A DNA stretch of 64,000 nucleotides from Lachnospiraceae bacterium (lineage in GTDB: Bacteria > Bacillota > Clostridia > Lachnospirales > Lachnospiraceae), in assembly GCA_017556805.1 (NCBI GenBank), contig JAFYMC010000026.1, positions 1 to 64,000 of the forward strand. The letters are read 5' to 3'. The notes beneath the pieces were generated by a model, which ran no database searches, was not told the origin of the DNA, and saw only the letters and a list, made by a program, of their open reading frames with translations. Each line of letters starts with the position of its first letter. Positions within the stretch are counted from its first letter, which is position 1. Positions 34,523 through 43,386 of this stretch are shown one piece after another. The translations under genes and the position numbers were made by a program.

Positions 34523-34892
34523 TTCCATAATTAAGAATTACATAAAGCAGGTGTTAAAGCTCATACCAAGCACCTACCGTTCCCGTTTGCAGACAGAATT
34601 GCATAGCAGCATCACCGAGTGCTTTCACGACACCCCGGAGTTGACTGTTTCCATGCTTCAGGAGCATTTCGGCACCCCGAAAGAGTTCGCAACGGAATAT
34701 TTATCCGGTATGGACGGAGAAGAGCTTCAATCTACTCTGGCTCGTTCCAAAAAGCAAAAACGTATTTTATCTATTGCTCTTATTTGTCTTCTCGTTCTGC
34801 TGATTCCGGTTAGTATCTGGATTTTCACCGAAGGAGACAGACATGTAGGACACTTTTATACAGACAAAATCAATTATCTCGATACATATTAA
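34506..34892 (+). CDS. HAAS/DUF1700-like membrane protein
   Basis: A 128-residue protein: an N-terminal helical domain (IIKNYIKQVLKLIPSTYRSR and LQEHFGTPKEFATEYLSG) typical of the HAAS/DUF1700 cytosolic module found beside PadR regulators, followed by one transmembrane helix (ILSIALICLLVLLIPVSIWI) and a short outside tail. In similar systems this protein works with PadR to sense the membrane state. The start, GGAGG then ATG, lies inside the padR end. It is co-transcribed with a secreted protein gene. Confidence 0.8.
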   Translation: MKNTNDSIIKNYIKQVLKLIPSTYRSRLQTELHSSITECFHDTPELTVSMLQEHFGTPKEFATEYLSGMDGEELQSTLARSKKQKRILSIALICLLVLLIPVSIWIFTEGDRHVGHFYTDKINYLDTY

Positions 34893-34917
34893 CTTTCTGA
34901 TAAAATAAGGAGGTCTT

Positions 34918-35418
34918 ATGAAAAAAATATTTTTTACTCTCATGTGCGGTTTCTTTGCTCTTCTTTCCGCTGCATTAGCCACACCAACACAAGCAGAAGC
35001 CGCTTTAAAAGACACTGATTCTATAATTGTTTCTGAACATATTGAAACCTTGGAGGATGGTTCTTACTTCCATGTTACTGTTTCAGAACTAGTTTCCCCT
35101 TCTGAATCCCGTTCCGTTCAAACCCAACACGGTTCCAGAGAAATAACTTATCACGACGCTAATGGCGTTGCCCTTTGGAAATATACATTATACGGTACTT
35201 TTCAATTTATCCCTGGTTCCAGTGCAGCATGTATTTCCAGTTCTTACTCCATCGACATCTACGATAGCAGTTGGGAAAACACCTATGCATCTGCCTCCAA
35301 AAGCGGCAATCAAGCAATTGGTGATGGAACATTCATAAAAAAGGTTCTTTTAATTACCACACATACAGAGAACGTTCATGCTACGTTAACCTGCAGTGCC
35401 TACGGCACCCTTTCCTAA
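34918..35418 (+). CDS. secreted protein of unknown function
   Basis: A 166-residue exported protein. The signal peptide (MKKIFFTLMCGFFALLSAAL, ATPTQAEA-A) is clear. The mature part is beta-rich and Ser/Thr/Tyr-rich (VALWKYTLYGTFQFIPGSSA; SSYSIDIYDSSWENTY), with two Cys that could pair (ACISS and LTCSA). No known motif. AAGGAGG precedes the start, and it lies 25 bases after the membrane protein gene. As the last gene of the PadR operon, it is probably the induced output of that regulator. Confidence 0.75.
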   Translation: MKKIFFTLMCGFFALLSAALATPTQAEAALKDTDSIIVSEHIETLEDGSYFHVTVSELVSPSESRSVQTQHGSREITYHDANGVALWKYTLYGTFQFIPGSSAACISSSYSIDIYDSSWENTYASASKSGNQAIGDGTFIKKVLLITTHTENVHATLTCSAYGTLS

Positions 35419-35453
35419 CCAATCCTTTCTCTAAATAATAGTCTCCTTCATAA

Positions 35454-35493
35454 AAGCCCCACAGCGACCGTTTTTCCTTTCGCTGTGGGGCTT
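35454..35493. terminator. bidirectional terminator between convergent genes
   Basis: Perfect 14-base-pair stem AAGCCCCACAGCGA / TCGCTGTGGGGCTT with a 12-base loop. On the plus strand it is followed by CTCGTGTTCTTTT, and on the minus strand by TTATG after the closing TT. It serves the PadR operon and the ABC-DUF1854 operon ending at 35554. Confidence 0.85.
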
Positions 35494-35553
35494 CTCGTGT
35501 TCTTTTATTCTATTCATTCTGCGCTTAAAGCTCGAGGTATTGCCTCTCGCCTC

Positions 35554-37755
35554 CTACGCCGTTGCTTCTTCCTTCTTCGCCTGCATTTCAAGCTGTGCGG
35601 TTACAAGGCCGTAGTAAATACCCTTTTGCTTCATCAGTTCATCATGACTGCCCATTTCCGCAATACGGTGCTTGTCGATCACCACCAGACGGTCTGCATT
35701 TTTCAGCGTAGACAGGCGGTGCGCAATAGCAAACGTCGTCTTACCGGAAGTAAGACGCTCCAGAGCGGTCTGAATCAAATATTCGCTCTCGGTATCGAGG
35801 CTCGCCGTTGCCTCATCCAGGATGAGTATCTTCGGATTATTTAAAATCGCACGGGCGATGGCGATACGCTGACGCTCACCGCCGGAGAGGCGGCTTCCCT
35901 TTTCACCTACGTAGGTGTTGTAGCCGTCCGGCATACGGGTAATAAAGTCGTGGGCGTTTGCCATCTTGGCCGCCATGATAACTTCTTCTTCCGTTGCATC
36001 CGGCTTTGCGTAACGGATATTATTGAATATCGTACCGGAGAACAGGAAAGTCTCCTGCAATACCACACCGATTTTGGAGTGATAGTAGTCGATGTCAATA
36101 TCCTTAATATTCTCCCCGTCTACGATCAGCTCACCGTCATCCACATCGTACAAATGCATGATAAGGTTGATAAGGGTGGACTTTCCGGCACCGGAGGCAC
36201 CTACAAAGCCAATCATCTCACCCGGCTTCACCTTAAGATTCACACCCTCTACCACCGGCTCGTAGGAATGATAACCGAAGGTGGCGTTCTTAAACTCAAT
36301 GGCGCCGGTAATTTCCGGCTTGCATGCCTTCTCTGTATTCCGAATCTTCGGTTCCTGGGTCATAATGTCGTTGATACGTTCCATACTGGTCACCAGGTCC
36401 ATGAGCTGACGCGGCAGGTTATTAATCCAGCCAAGGTACATGTAAAGCATGGAGGTGTAGCTGACAAACTGCATCACCTCACCGGCAGTCATGGTCTCGC
36501 CCAATACACTTCGTCCGCCGTAGAAAATAACCAGATAGACACCGGCTCCCATCAGGAAATTCAGTAATGGGAAAAACATAGCCCAGAACACTTCGTTTTT
36601 CGTCTGCACATTGGCAAACACATCGGAAAAGCCGTTAAACTTATCGGACTCCTCCTGCTCCTTACCGTAGCCCTTTACCACGTTCATACCGGAGATTACG
36701 TCCTGCAGGGCACTATGTACGTCATCGGACTTCTTTCCCTGCAAACGGAAGCGACGGTGAATGTTCTTTCTCCACAGCATGGAAACCACAGCCGCAATCG
36801 GCACAAAAATAAAGGAGATTAACGCCAGCTTCCAATTCAGTACCAGCATGTAAATCACAACCGCTATAAACATGATACACACCGTAAACAGGTTACAGAA
36901 GACATGCTCCATAAACATACGGATTCTGCCCGTATCGTGCATAATACGATTCATCAGCGCACCCGGACGCTTCTCGTGAATGTAAGACAGGGACAGCATC
37001 TGCACCTTGCCATACAGCTTGGAACGCAAATCCCTTCCGATGGTGGAACCAAGCTTTGCACAACCGTAGCTCTTTCCGATATCGACTAAAGCGATTCCGA
37101 TACCGACTAAGAACATGGCAAACAGCACCAGTACCGCCATGGAAAACTTCTTTTCTCCGCTGTATAATATCTCATCCACCAGATACTTCTGAAGCTCCGG
37201 AGAAAACAAGCCGATGATAGCTCGGGTGACCATAAGCGTAATAATCGGAATCAACTGCTTTTTGTAGGAAGCCAAAAGCTGTACAATCTGGAAAAAGACG
37301 CCTCTGCTCTTCCGGTTACAATAGGTACACTCCTTGGTACCCGGCAATGCTCTGCCGCACACAAAACAGGTCTTTTCGTACTCCTCGCTCTCGGCACGCT
37401 CGGTACTTCCGCTTTTTAAAAGCGCAATTCCTCTCGCCACATAAGCGTAACGTGCCAGATGCTTTGCGGAGTACCGAACAATGAGATAGTCCTGTCCGTC
37501 CTTTACCGCATATAACACACCGCAGTTAATCCGCGGCTCGGCCTTTACCGTATCATAGGCGGAAAGGTCATATTCCTTTTCCTTCACAGCATTCTGCAGC
37601 AATACCAGACGCTTGTTCGTCACAACCGTAAACCCGTTTTTCACATACTTACCGGAAAGGTCACAATCATACGGAACCGCATACAGTATCTCCTCTCCCG
37701 CTGTAAGGGAAAGGGCTGCCAGTTCCTGTTGATTTAATTCAAACTTTAATATCAT
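35554..37755 (-). CDS. ABC exporter with PH-like and zinc-ribbon N-terminus (DUF1854 system, second half)
   Basis: A 733-residue half-transporter. Residues 1-120 form a PH-like beta domain (GFTVVTNKRLVLLQNAVKEK; EYDLSAYDTVKAEPR). Then comes a zinc ribbon CFVCGRALPGTKECTYC near 135, a six-helix ABC exporter membrane domain, and a fully consensus ATPase: GASGAGKST, LSGGERQR, ILILDEATASLD, AIAHRLST. The start at 37755 has AGAGGA upstream. It is encoded with a DUF1854 protein and a second exporter half of the same architecture; in other bacteria this set has been annotated near cyanophycin genes, which are absent here. Substrate unknown. Confidence 0.88.
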   Translation of the reverse strand: MILKFELNQQELAALSLTAGEEILYAVPYDCDLSGKYVKNGFTVVTNKRLVLLQNAVKEKEYDLSAYDTVKAEPRINCGVLYAVKDGQDYLIVRYSAKHLARYAYVARGIALLKSGSTERAESEEYEKTCFVCGRALPGTKECTYCNRKSRGVFFQIVQLLASYKKQLIPIITLMVTRAIIGLFSPELQKYLVDEILYSGEKKFSMAVLVLFAMFLVGIGIALVDIGKSYGCAKLGSTIGRDLRSKLYGKVQMLSLSYIHEKRPGALMNRIMHDTGRIRMFMEHVFCNLFTVCIMFIAVVIYMLVLNWKLALISFIFVPIAAVVSMLWRKNIHRRFRLQGKKSDDVHSALQDVISGMNVVKGYGKEQEESDKFNGFSDVFANVQTKNEVFWAMFFPLLNFLMGAGVYLVIFYGGRSVLGETMTAGEVMQFVSYTSMLYMYLGWINNLPRQLMDLVTSMERINDIMTQEPKIRNTEKACKPEITGAIEFKNATFGYHSYEPVVEGVNLKVKPGEMIGFVGASGAGKSTLINLIMHLYDVDDGELIVDGENIKDIDIDYYHSKIGVVLQETFLFSGTIFNNIRYAKPDATEEEVIMAAKMANAHDFITRMPDGYNTYVGEKGSRLSGGERQRIAIARAILNNPKILILDEATASLDTESEYLIQTALERLTSGKTTFAIAHRLSTLKNADRLVVIDKHRIAEMGSHDELMKQKGIYYGLVTAQLEMQAKKEEATA

Positions 37756-37816
37756 AGGGATATCCTCTCTCGACGTCATGCGGTACAGCTTCTGCGTCCC
37801 GCACGAAAACCACACC

Positions 37817-38371
37817 TTACAGGAACAAATCTAACTTCTTCTGCTCCTTAATCGTAAGCTTCGATACATCCGGAATCTCAAACCGGTTCTCATCAATATC
37901 CGAAATAATAATTCTCGTATCGGACAAATGCACCACCGCATTGCCGCCCATACGAATGACAAACCGGCAATGACCTCGGTCGGTCTCCACATCAAAGTAT
38001 GCAAAACCGTACTGGTCCTTAATCTGATAAATCTTTGTAATAATCGGTGTAAAATAGCGGAGTGCCAGCTGCTCTGTCAGCATCTCGCCTACCTCCTTCG
38101 GGAAGGTCTCCATACTCTCGATGACACCGATTTCCTTGGAGGTCTCCTCCGCGGTACGAATGGAAATGTATTTGCCCGGCTCGGAGAACGGGAACATCCG
38201 CACTACCTGTACCCGGGAGTATTCCTCTCCCTCTACCTTAAGGCTGACAAAGCCGCCCTCGGTACGGGAAAAAGTCGCCGTCTCCGGGGTCAGATAACGG
38301 AGGCGTAACATTGCTTCCGTTTCCTGCTCCATCTGCTCCAAACTAAATTCTTCTTCAAAATGATCTCTCAC
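37817..38371 (-). CDS. DUF1854 protein
   Basis: A 184-residue soluble protein of the DUF1854 family. Recognisable parts are RLRYLTPETATFSRTEGGFV, FPFSEPGKYISIR, the ALRYFTPIITKIYQIKDQYG segment and the final IPDVSKLTIKEQKKLDLFL. It is probably all-beta with helical ends. Family members are nearly always encoded beside a pair of ABC exporter halves, as here, sitting between them with about 10-base gaps on one side and 62 on the other. It is therefore likely a regulator or substrate-handling subunit of the transporter; this is inference. Confidence 0.88.
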   Translation of the reverse strand: MRDHFEEEFSLEQMEQETEAMLRLRYLTPETATFSRTEGGFVSLKVEGEEYSRVQVVRMFPFSEPGKYISIRTAEETSKEIGVIESMETFPKEVGEMLTEQLALRYFTPIITKIYQIKDQYGFAYFDVETDRGHCRFVIRMGGNAVVHLSDTRIIISDIDENRFEIPDVSKLTIKEQKKLDLFL

Positions 38372-38380
38372 AATAGCCTC

Positions 38381-40699
38381 CTATTCCAGACCCTTCAGTG
38401 CCAGTGCCTTCGTCTGCAATTCCATCAATTTGTAGTAGGTACCGCGAAGCTCGGTAAGCTCCTCCTGGGTCCCCTCCTCCGTAATCCGTCCGTGGTCCAG
38501 TACAATCAACCGATCCGCATCACGTAAGGTAGACAAACGATGGGCAATGGAAAGCGTGGTACGGTTCTTTACCAGATACTGCATGGACGTCTGAATCGCC
38601 TTCTCCGTCTCCGTATCCACGGATGCCGTAGCCTCGTCTAAAATCAAAATCTTCGGATTGGCCAAAATCGCCCGGGCAATGGAAATACGCTGTCTCTCAC
38701 CGCCGGAAAGCTGGCGTCCCGAGGAACCGATGACCGTGTCGTAACCGTCCGGCATGCGTAAGATAAACTCGTGGGCACTTGCCAACACCGCAGCTTTGAT
38801 AATCTCTTCCTTGGTTGCGGTCGGATTTGCGTAAGCGATATTCTGCTCTACCGTTCCCATGAAGATATAGGTCTCCTGAGATACCATAGCCACATTACGT
38901 CGCAAATCATAAAACGCCATATCACGTACATTGACACCGTCGATTAAAATCTCGCCCTCCTGCGGGTCGTACATACGGGAGATAAGATTTACAAGGGTGG
39001 TCTTTCCCGCACCGGAACGTCCCACAATTCCAAGCATCTCGCCCGGCTTAATATGTAAGGTAATATCCTTTAAAATCGGCTTACTGAGCTCATAACCGAA
39101 GGTCACATGGTCGAGAACAATCTCTCCCTCCGGCTCCGCCAGACGCACTGCCTGTTCCTTTTCAACCACTTCCGGAATGGAGTCCAGGATTTCAAACATA
39201 CGCTGAGCGCTGTTCATACTGTCGGACCAGTTATTAAAGAAGCGGGAAAAGAAATCCATCGGACCGGACAACTGCCCTACATATCCCGTAAAGGTAAGTA
39301 ACATACCCACTTCAAAATGGTCCGTTGCCATAACAAACCAAACGCCCAGAGCCCAAACAATCAGGTTAATCAACTCTCTCACACCGGAGAAAACAATCGT
39401 AAACTTATTGTTGTAACGAACGATATCCACTTCCGCCTCGGAAAGCTTTTTATTTCCTTTTTCAAAACGGGAAATCTCGTTCTCCTGCTGACCGAAGGCC
39501 TTTACCACGCGGGCACCGGTCAGGTTGTCGTTTACGTTACTGTTGACGGTACGCTCTTTCCTGTGACGGCGTCCGTACAAGCCCCAAAGCTTCGGACGGA
39601 GCTTCATACTGATTAAAACCGTAATCGGCATTAACACCACCGCCACGATGGCCAGCTGCCAACGCATGGAAAACATCACCGTTAAGGTGGCAATAATCGT
39701 AAAACCGTGCACAAACGCGTACGGCAGTACATCAACGAAAAATCCGGTTACACGATCCGCGTCGCTTAACACACGGGTCATCAAGCTACCGGTCTGTCTG
39801 CTCTTAAAGAACTGAATGGACAGCTTTCCCATCTGATGGAATACGTCCTTCTTCATATCTCTTACGACACTTACCACAACCTTCGCCGTAATCACGCCGT
39901 GAATAATCTGGAAAATCTGCAGCACCAGTCTGGTTAAGAACATCACTACCACAAGAAGAGTAAGTGCCGTAAATATCTCCACCTTCTCCAGACTGAGCGG
40001 TGCGAGGAACGTAAGATTCTTCCGCAACACATAGTCATACAACACCGTACCGCTCAAATACGGCCAGATCAGATTCAGCAAAGCGGTAATGATTATACTG
40101 AGAAACAGCATAACAACAGCGCCGGTATACGGTTTAAAGTAGGAAAAAGTACGCACAAACACGGACTTACGGTCCATACATTTCGGACAAATCTTTCGGT
40201 TCATGTCCGGATACATGGTTCCGCACTTCGGACAGAATTCCTCTTCCTCCGGCTTCTCGTGCTCGTGTGCATCTTCCGGACTTTCCTTGTCCAAGGTCTC
40301 CAGACGACGTACCAGCTCATATGCATGTTTCATACACAAATTTGAAAATGCGGCAAGAATACGCTCGGTGTCCTTTACCTTTGCGGTAAGGACGGCGCAT
40401 GCCACCTGACGTTCAATCCGTATCTCCGTAAGCTCTTCTACGGAATATACCGCAAGACGATACTCTCTTGCTTCCATCGGCTCATCCGATACCGGATATC
40501 CCTTAAAGATATGCACTTCCGACATGACTGCCGGAGAAGAGGCAATTGCCAGCTTCTCCTTGGTCAGTACCAGATACCCGTCCGCATACTCGCAGGCGGT
40601 ATTCATATCGGTGCGTGCACCTAATAATATTTGACTTTTTTCGATTCCCTGCCGGTTAAGCAAATCCCAGACCTGCTCCGGCATGTTCGGTATACGCAT
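38381..40699 (-). CDS. ABC exporter with PH-like and zinc-ribbon N-terminus (DUF1854 system, first half)
   Basis: A 772-residue half-transporter with the same plan as its partner: an N-terminal PH-like region (GYLVLTKEKLAIASSPAVMS), an acidic linker (EHEKPEEEE), a four-Cys zinc ribbon (FCPKCGTMYPDMNRKICPKC, about residues 155-175), the six-helix membrane domain, then GRSGAGKTT, LSGGERQR, ILILDEATASVD and SIAHRLST. Both ATP sites are consensus, unlike the exporter at 22360-25826. It is first in the operon. Upstream, a TGAAACGA/TCGTTTCA hairpin (40719-40737) sits directly before the AAGGAG site and may affect translation. Confidence 0.88.
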   Translation of the reverse strand: MRIPNMPEQVWDLLNRQGIEKSQILLGARTDMNTACEYADGYLVLTKEKLAIASSPAVMSEVHIFKGYPVSDEPMEAREYRLAVYSVEELTEIRIERQVACAVLTAKVKDTERILAAFSNLCMKHAYELVRRLETLDKESPEDAHEHEKPEEEEFCPKCGTMYPDMNRKICPKCMDRKSVFVRTFSYFKPYTGAVVMLFLSIIITALLNLIWPYLSGTVLYDYVLRKNLTFLAPLSLEKVEIFTALTLLVVVMFLTRLVLQIFQIIHGVITAKVVVSVVRDMKKDVFHQMGKLSIQFFKSRQTGSLMTRVLSDADRVTGFFVDVLPYAFVHGFTIIATLTVMFSMRWQLAIVAVVLMPITVLISMKLRPKLWGLYGRRHRKERTVNSNVNDNLTGARVVKAFGQQENEISRFEKGNKKLSEAEVDIVRYNNKFTIVFSGVRELINLIVWALGVWFVMATDHFEVGMLLTFTGYVGQLSGPMDFFSRFFNNWSDSMNSAQRMFEILDSIPEVVEKEQAVRLAEPEGEIVLDHVTFGYELSKPILKDITLHIKPGEMLGIVGRSGAGKTTLVNLISRMYDPQEGEILIDGVNVRDMAFYDLRRNVAMVSQETYIFMGTVEQNIAYANPTATKEEIIKAAVLASAHEFILRMPDGYDTVIGSSGRQLSGGERQRISIARAILANPKILILDEATASVDTETEKAIQTSMQYLVKNRTTLSIAHRLSTLRDADRLIVLDHGRITEEGTQEELTELRGTYYKLMELQTKALALKGLE

Positions 40700-40805
40700 A
40701 ATGTTCTCCTTCTATCAATGAAACGACCTTCGTTTCAATTACAACAAGTCACTTCCCCGGACTTCCTTCGGAGGACAGCTTTTACACCTTTAAGAAATGA
40801 TTCGA

Positions 40806-42602
40806 TTATTCTTCTTCCTTTGTTGCGGTAATGGCAAGCGCAAGCTCTACAAGCTGCTTGTCGTCTACCACATTCGGAGCATCCGTCATCAAACAGGACG
40901 CGTCCTTTACCTTCGGGAATGCAATAACGTCACGGATGGAATCTTCTCCCGCCATGAGCATCACAAGACGGTCAAGACCGTATGCAAGACCTGCATGCGG
41001 CGGAACACCGTACTTGAACGCATTCAGTAAGAAACCAAATCTTTCGTAAGCTGCTTCTTTGGTAAATCCTAACTTTTCAAACATCTTTTCCTGTACGTCG
41101 TTCTGGAAGATACGCACGGAACCGCCACCGATTTCGGTGCCGTTTAATACGATATCGTAAGCCTTTGCACGTACCTTGCCCGGATCGGTATCAAGGAGCG
41201 CCAGGTCCTCTTCCATCGGCATAGTAAACGGATGGTGCATTGCCACGTAACGCTTCTCTTCTTCATCATACTCAAGAAGCGGGAACTCCGTTACCCACAG
41301 GAAGTTAAACTGTTTCTTATCCAATAACTCTAACTGCTTTGCAAGCTCTAAACGGAGCGCACCAAGCACATCGTAAACTACCTTATTCTTGTCTGCCGCA
41401 AACAGGAGTAAATCGCCCGGCTCGCCGCCCATAGCAGCAACTAAAGCCTTAAGCTCCTCTTCGGTCATAAACTTTGCAAAGGAAGACTTGATGTTGCCGT
41501 CCTCTTCTACCGCAAGATAAGCAAGACCCTTTGCACCGTAACCCTTTGCGAACTCAACCAAAGCGTCAATCTTCTTACGCGGCATCGCAGCCTGGCCCTT
41601 TGCGTTAATACCGCGCACGGAACCACCATTCTCTAAAGCACCGGTAAACACACCGAAACCGCAACCCTTTACCACATCGGAAACATCGGTCAGTTCCATA
41701 CCGAAACGGGTATCCGGCTTATCGGAACCGAAACGGTCCATTGCTTCCTGCCAGGTCATACGCTGAATCGGAAGAGACACCTCTACATCCAGAACTTCTT
41801 TAAAGAGCTTGTGAAGAAGACGCTCGTTTACATCCAATACATCCTCGATATCTACGAAAGAAAGCTCCATATCGATCTGAGTAAACTCCGGCTGACGATC
41901 CGCACGTAAGTCCTCATCACGGAAGCACTTTACGATTTGGAAATAACGGTCATAACCGGAACACATCAGAAGCTGCTTAAAAATCTGCGGAGACTGCGGC
42001 AATGCATAGAAATTGCCCGGATGCACACGGCTCGGTACAAGATAGTCTCTTGCGCCCTCCGGGGTACTCTTGGTAAGCATCGGAGTCTCGATTTCAAGGA
42101 AGCCCTCATCCGCCAAAAACTGTCTGGTCAGCGTAGCTACCTTACTTCTCATCATCAAATTTCTCTGTAAATCCGGACGGCGAAGGTCGATATAACGATA
42201 CTTCAAGCGAAGCTCTTCCTTCGTCTTGGAATCCTCCTCTACCGGGAACGGCGGAACCTCTGCCTCGGAAAGTACTCGAAGCTCCTTTGCACGCACTTCG
42301 ATATCACCGGTTGCCAAATTCTCGTTTACCGCGCCGGAACGCTTTACCACTTCACCTACCACAGCGATTACATACTCACTGCGAAGCTTTTCTGCTTTTG
42401 CAAAATTTTCACATCCGCAGGTATCCTCTTCGAAAATGATCTGTAAGAGACCGGAACGGTCGCGCAGATCCAAAAAGATAATACCTCCCTTATTACGGCT
42501 CTTCTGTACCCATCCCATAACCGTTACAGTTTCGCCGATATTCGCATTGCTTACCTCTGTACATCTGTGGCTTCTCTTTAAGCCCATCATTGATTCTGCC
42601 AT
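40806..42602 (-). CDS. aspS: aspartyl-tRNA synthetase
   Basis: Class II synthetase that charges tRNA-Asp. At 598 residues it is the bacterial type: an N-terminal OB fold (VTVMGWVQKSRNKGGIIFLD), a catalytic domain with motif 2 (FRDEDLRADRQPEFTQIDME) and motif 3 (GLAYGLDRLVMLMAG), and a GAD insertion between. AAGGAGG precedes the start. It closes the apt-relA-MBL-hemZ-HD-aspS run. The hisS gene that commonly lies before aspS in Clostridia is missing here, replaced by an HD protein. Whether the enzyme also serves tRNA-Asn cannot be judged, but gatCAB is present in the window. Confidence 0.97.
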   Translation of the reverse strand: MAESMMGLKRSHRCTEVSNANIGETVTVMGWVQKSRNKGGIIFLDLRDRSGLLQIIFEEDTCGCENFAKAEKLRSEYVIAVVGEVVKRSGAVNENLATGDIEVRAKELRVLSEAEVPPFPVEEDSKTKEELRLKYRYIDLRRPDLQRNLMMRSKVATLTRQFLADEGFLEIETPMLTKSTPEGARDYLVPSRVHPGNFYALPQSPQIFKQLLMCSGYDRYFQIVKCFRDEDLRADRQPEFTQIDMELSFVDIEDVLDVNERLLHKLFKEVLDVEVSLPIQRMTWQEAMDRFGSDKPDTRFGMELTDVSDVVKGCGFGVFTGALENGGSVRGINAKGQAAMPRKKIDALVEFAKGYGAKGLAYLAVEEDGNIKSSFAKFMTEEELKALVAAMGGEPGDLLLFAADKNKVVYDVLGALRLELAKQLELLDKKQFNFLWVTEFPLLEYDEEEKRYVAMHHPFTMPMEEDLALLDTDPGKVRAKAYDIVLNGTEIGGGSVRIFQNDVQEKMFEKLGFTKEAAYERFGFLLNAFKYGVPPHAGLAYGLDRLVMLMAGEDSIRDVIAFPKVKDASCLMTDAPNVVDDKQLVELALAITATKEEE

Positions 42603-42684
42603 TTCTTTTTCCTCCTTCGTTTCTCTTTGATTATAAGAAAATTATCAAAAGGAAACTTCACTCATTTTTATATAGTACACCATT

Positions 42685-43350
42685 TTAAGCTCCGTGTAAA
42701 TAGTGTTTTTTATGATTTGCAAAAGTTGCATACTCTTTAATTTCCTCGAACTCTTCGGAATGATATAATTTCATAAATTCTAAGAATATTCCCATATCCA
42801 AGTCCTTGGAATCTTCAATCATCATCTCGAGCGCCGTATCAAACTCAAAGGCCTTCCGGTACGGTCGTTCCGACACCAGTGCACAAAAGGTATCGCACAC
42901 CTTTAGCATCCTGGCCGAAAACGGAATCTTACTACCGACCAAATTGTCCGGATAACCGGACCCGTCAAAATTCTCATGATGATGGTACACCGCCTTAATA
43001 ATAGGCTCCGGATACCCGCATGCCTCCAGCATCTTCTTTGCATTTTCCGCATGCATCCGCATGTAACGCATTTCCTCGATTTTCATGGCACTTTTATCTC
43101 GTCCGTACAGCACCTGACCCAGCTGAAGCTTTCCGATATCGTGCAATCCCGCTGCCGTCAGCATCATTTCCTTATACTCCTCGGAAATACCCGAGGCTTC
43201 ACATAAAAGCCGCACGGTTTTCGTTACCAGCACACCGTGGTCGATGGCGTCCGCCAAATCCTCTTGTACCATCGCACCGTTTCCGGTCTTTTGTACAATT
43301 TCTCTGATATTGTAGTATGTCCGCTCAAAATCATCCTTACCCTGGTACAT
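42685..43350 (-). CDS. stand-alone HD-GYP-like phosphohydrolase
   Basis: A 221-residue soluble HD-domain protein. The metal ligands are intact: the HD pair in AAGLHDIGKLQLGQVL, then HHENFDGSGYPD, which carries both the HHE and the GYP motif of cyclic-di-GMP phosphodiesterases, and KVCDTFCALVSERPYR. An N-terminal helical extension of about 60 residues replaces any receiver or sensor domain. Likely hydrolyses a cyclic dinucleotide or a related phosphoester; this is inferred from the motifs. Encoded between hemZ and aspS, where hisS is often found. GCGAGGAG precedes the start. Confidence 0.88.
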   Translation of the reverse strand: MYQGKDDFERTYYNIREIVQKTGNGAMVQEDLADAIDHGVLVTKTVRLLCEASGISEEYKEMMLTAAGLHDIGKLQLGQVLYGRDKSAMKIEEMRYMRMHAENAKKMLEACGYPEPIIKAVYHHHENFDGSGYPDNLVGSKIPFSARMLKVCDTFCALVSERPYRKAFEFDTALEMMIEDSKDLDMGIFLEFMKLYHSEEFEEIKEYATFANHKKHYLHGA

Positions 43351-43386
43351 TGTTCTCCTCGCCTTTCATTTTTTACCGGAACAACA

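Noticed and set aside
35554..40699. complete cyanophycin cluster
   Set aside because: DUF1854 and exporter genes of that type are present, but no cyanophycin synthetase or cyanophycinase occurs in the window.
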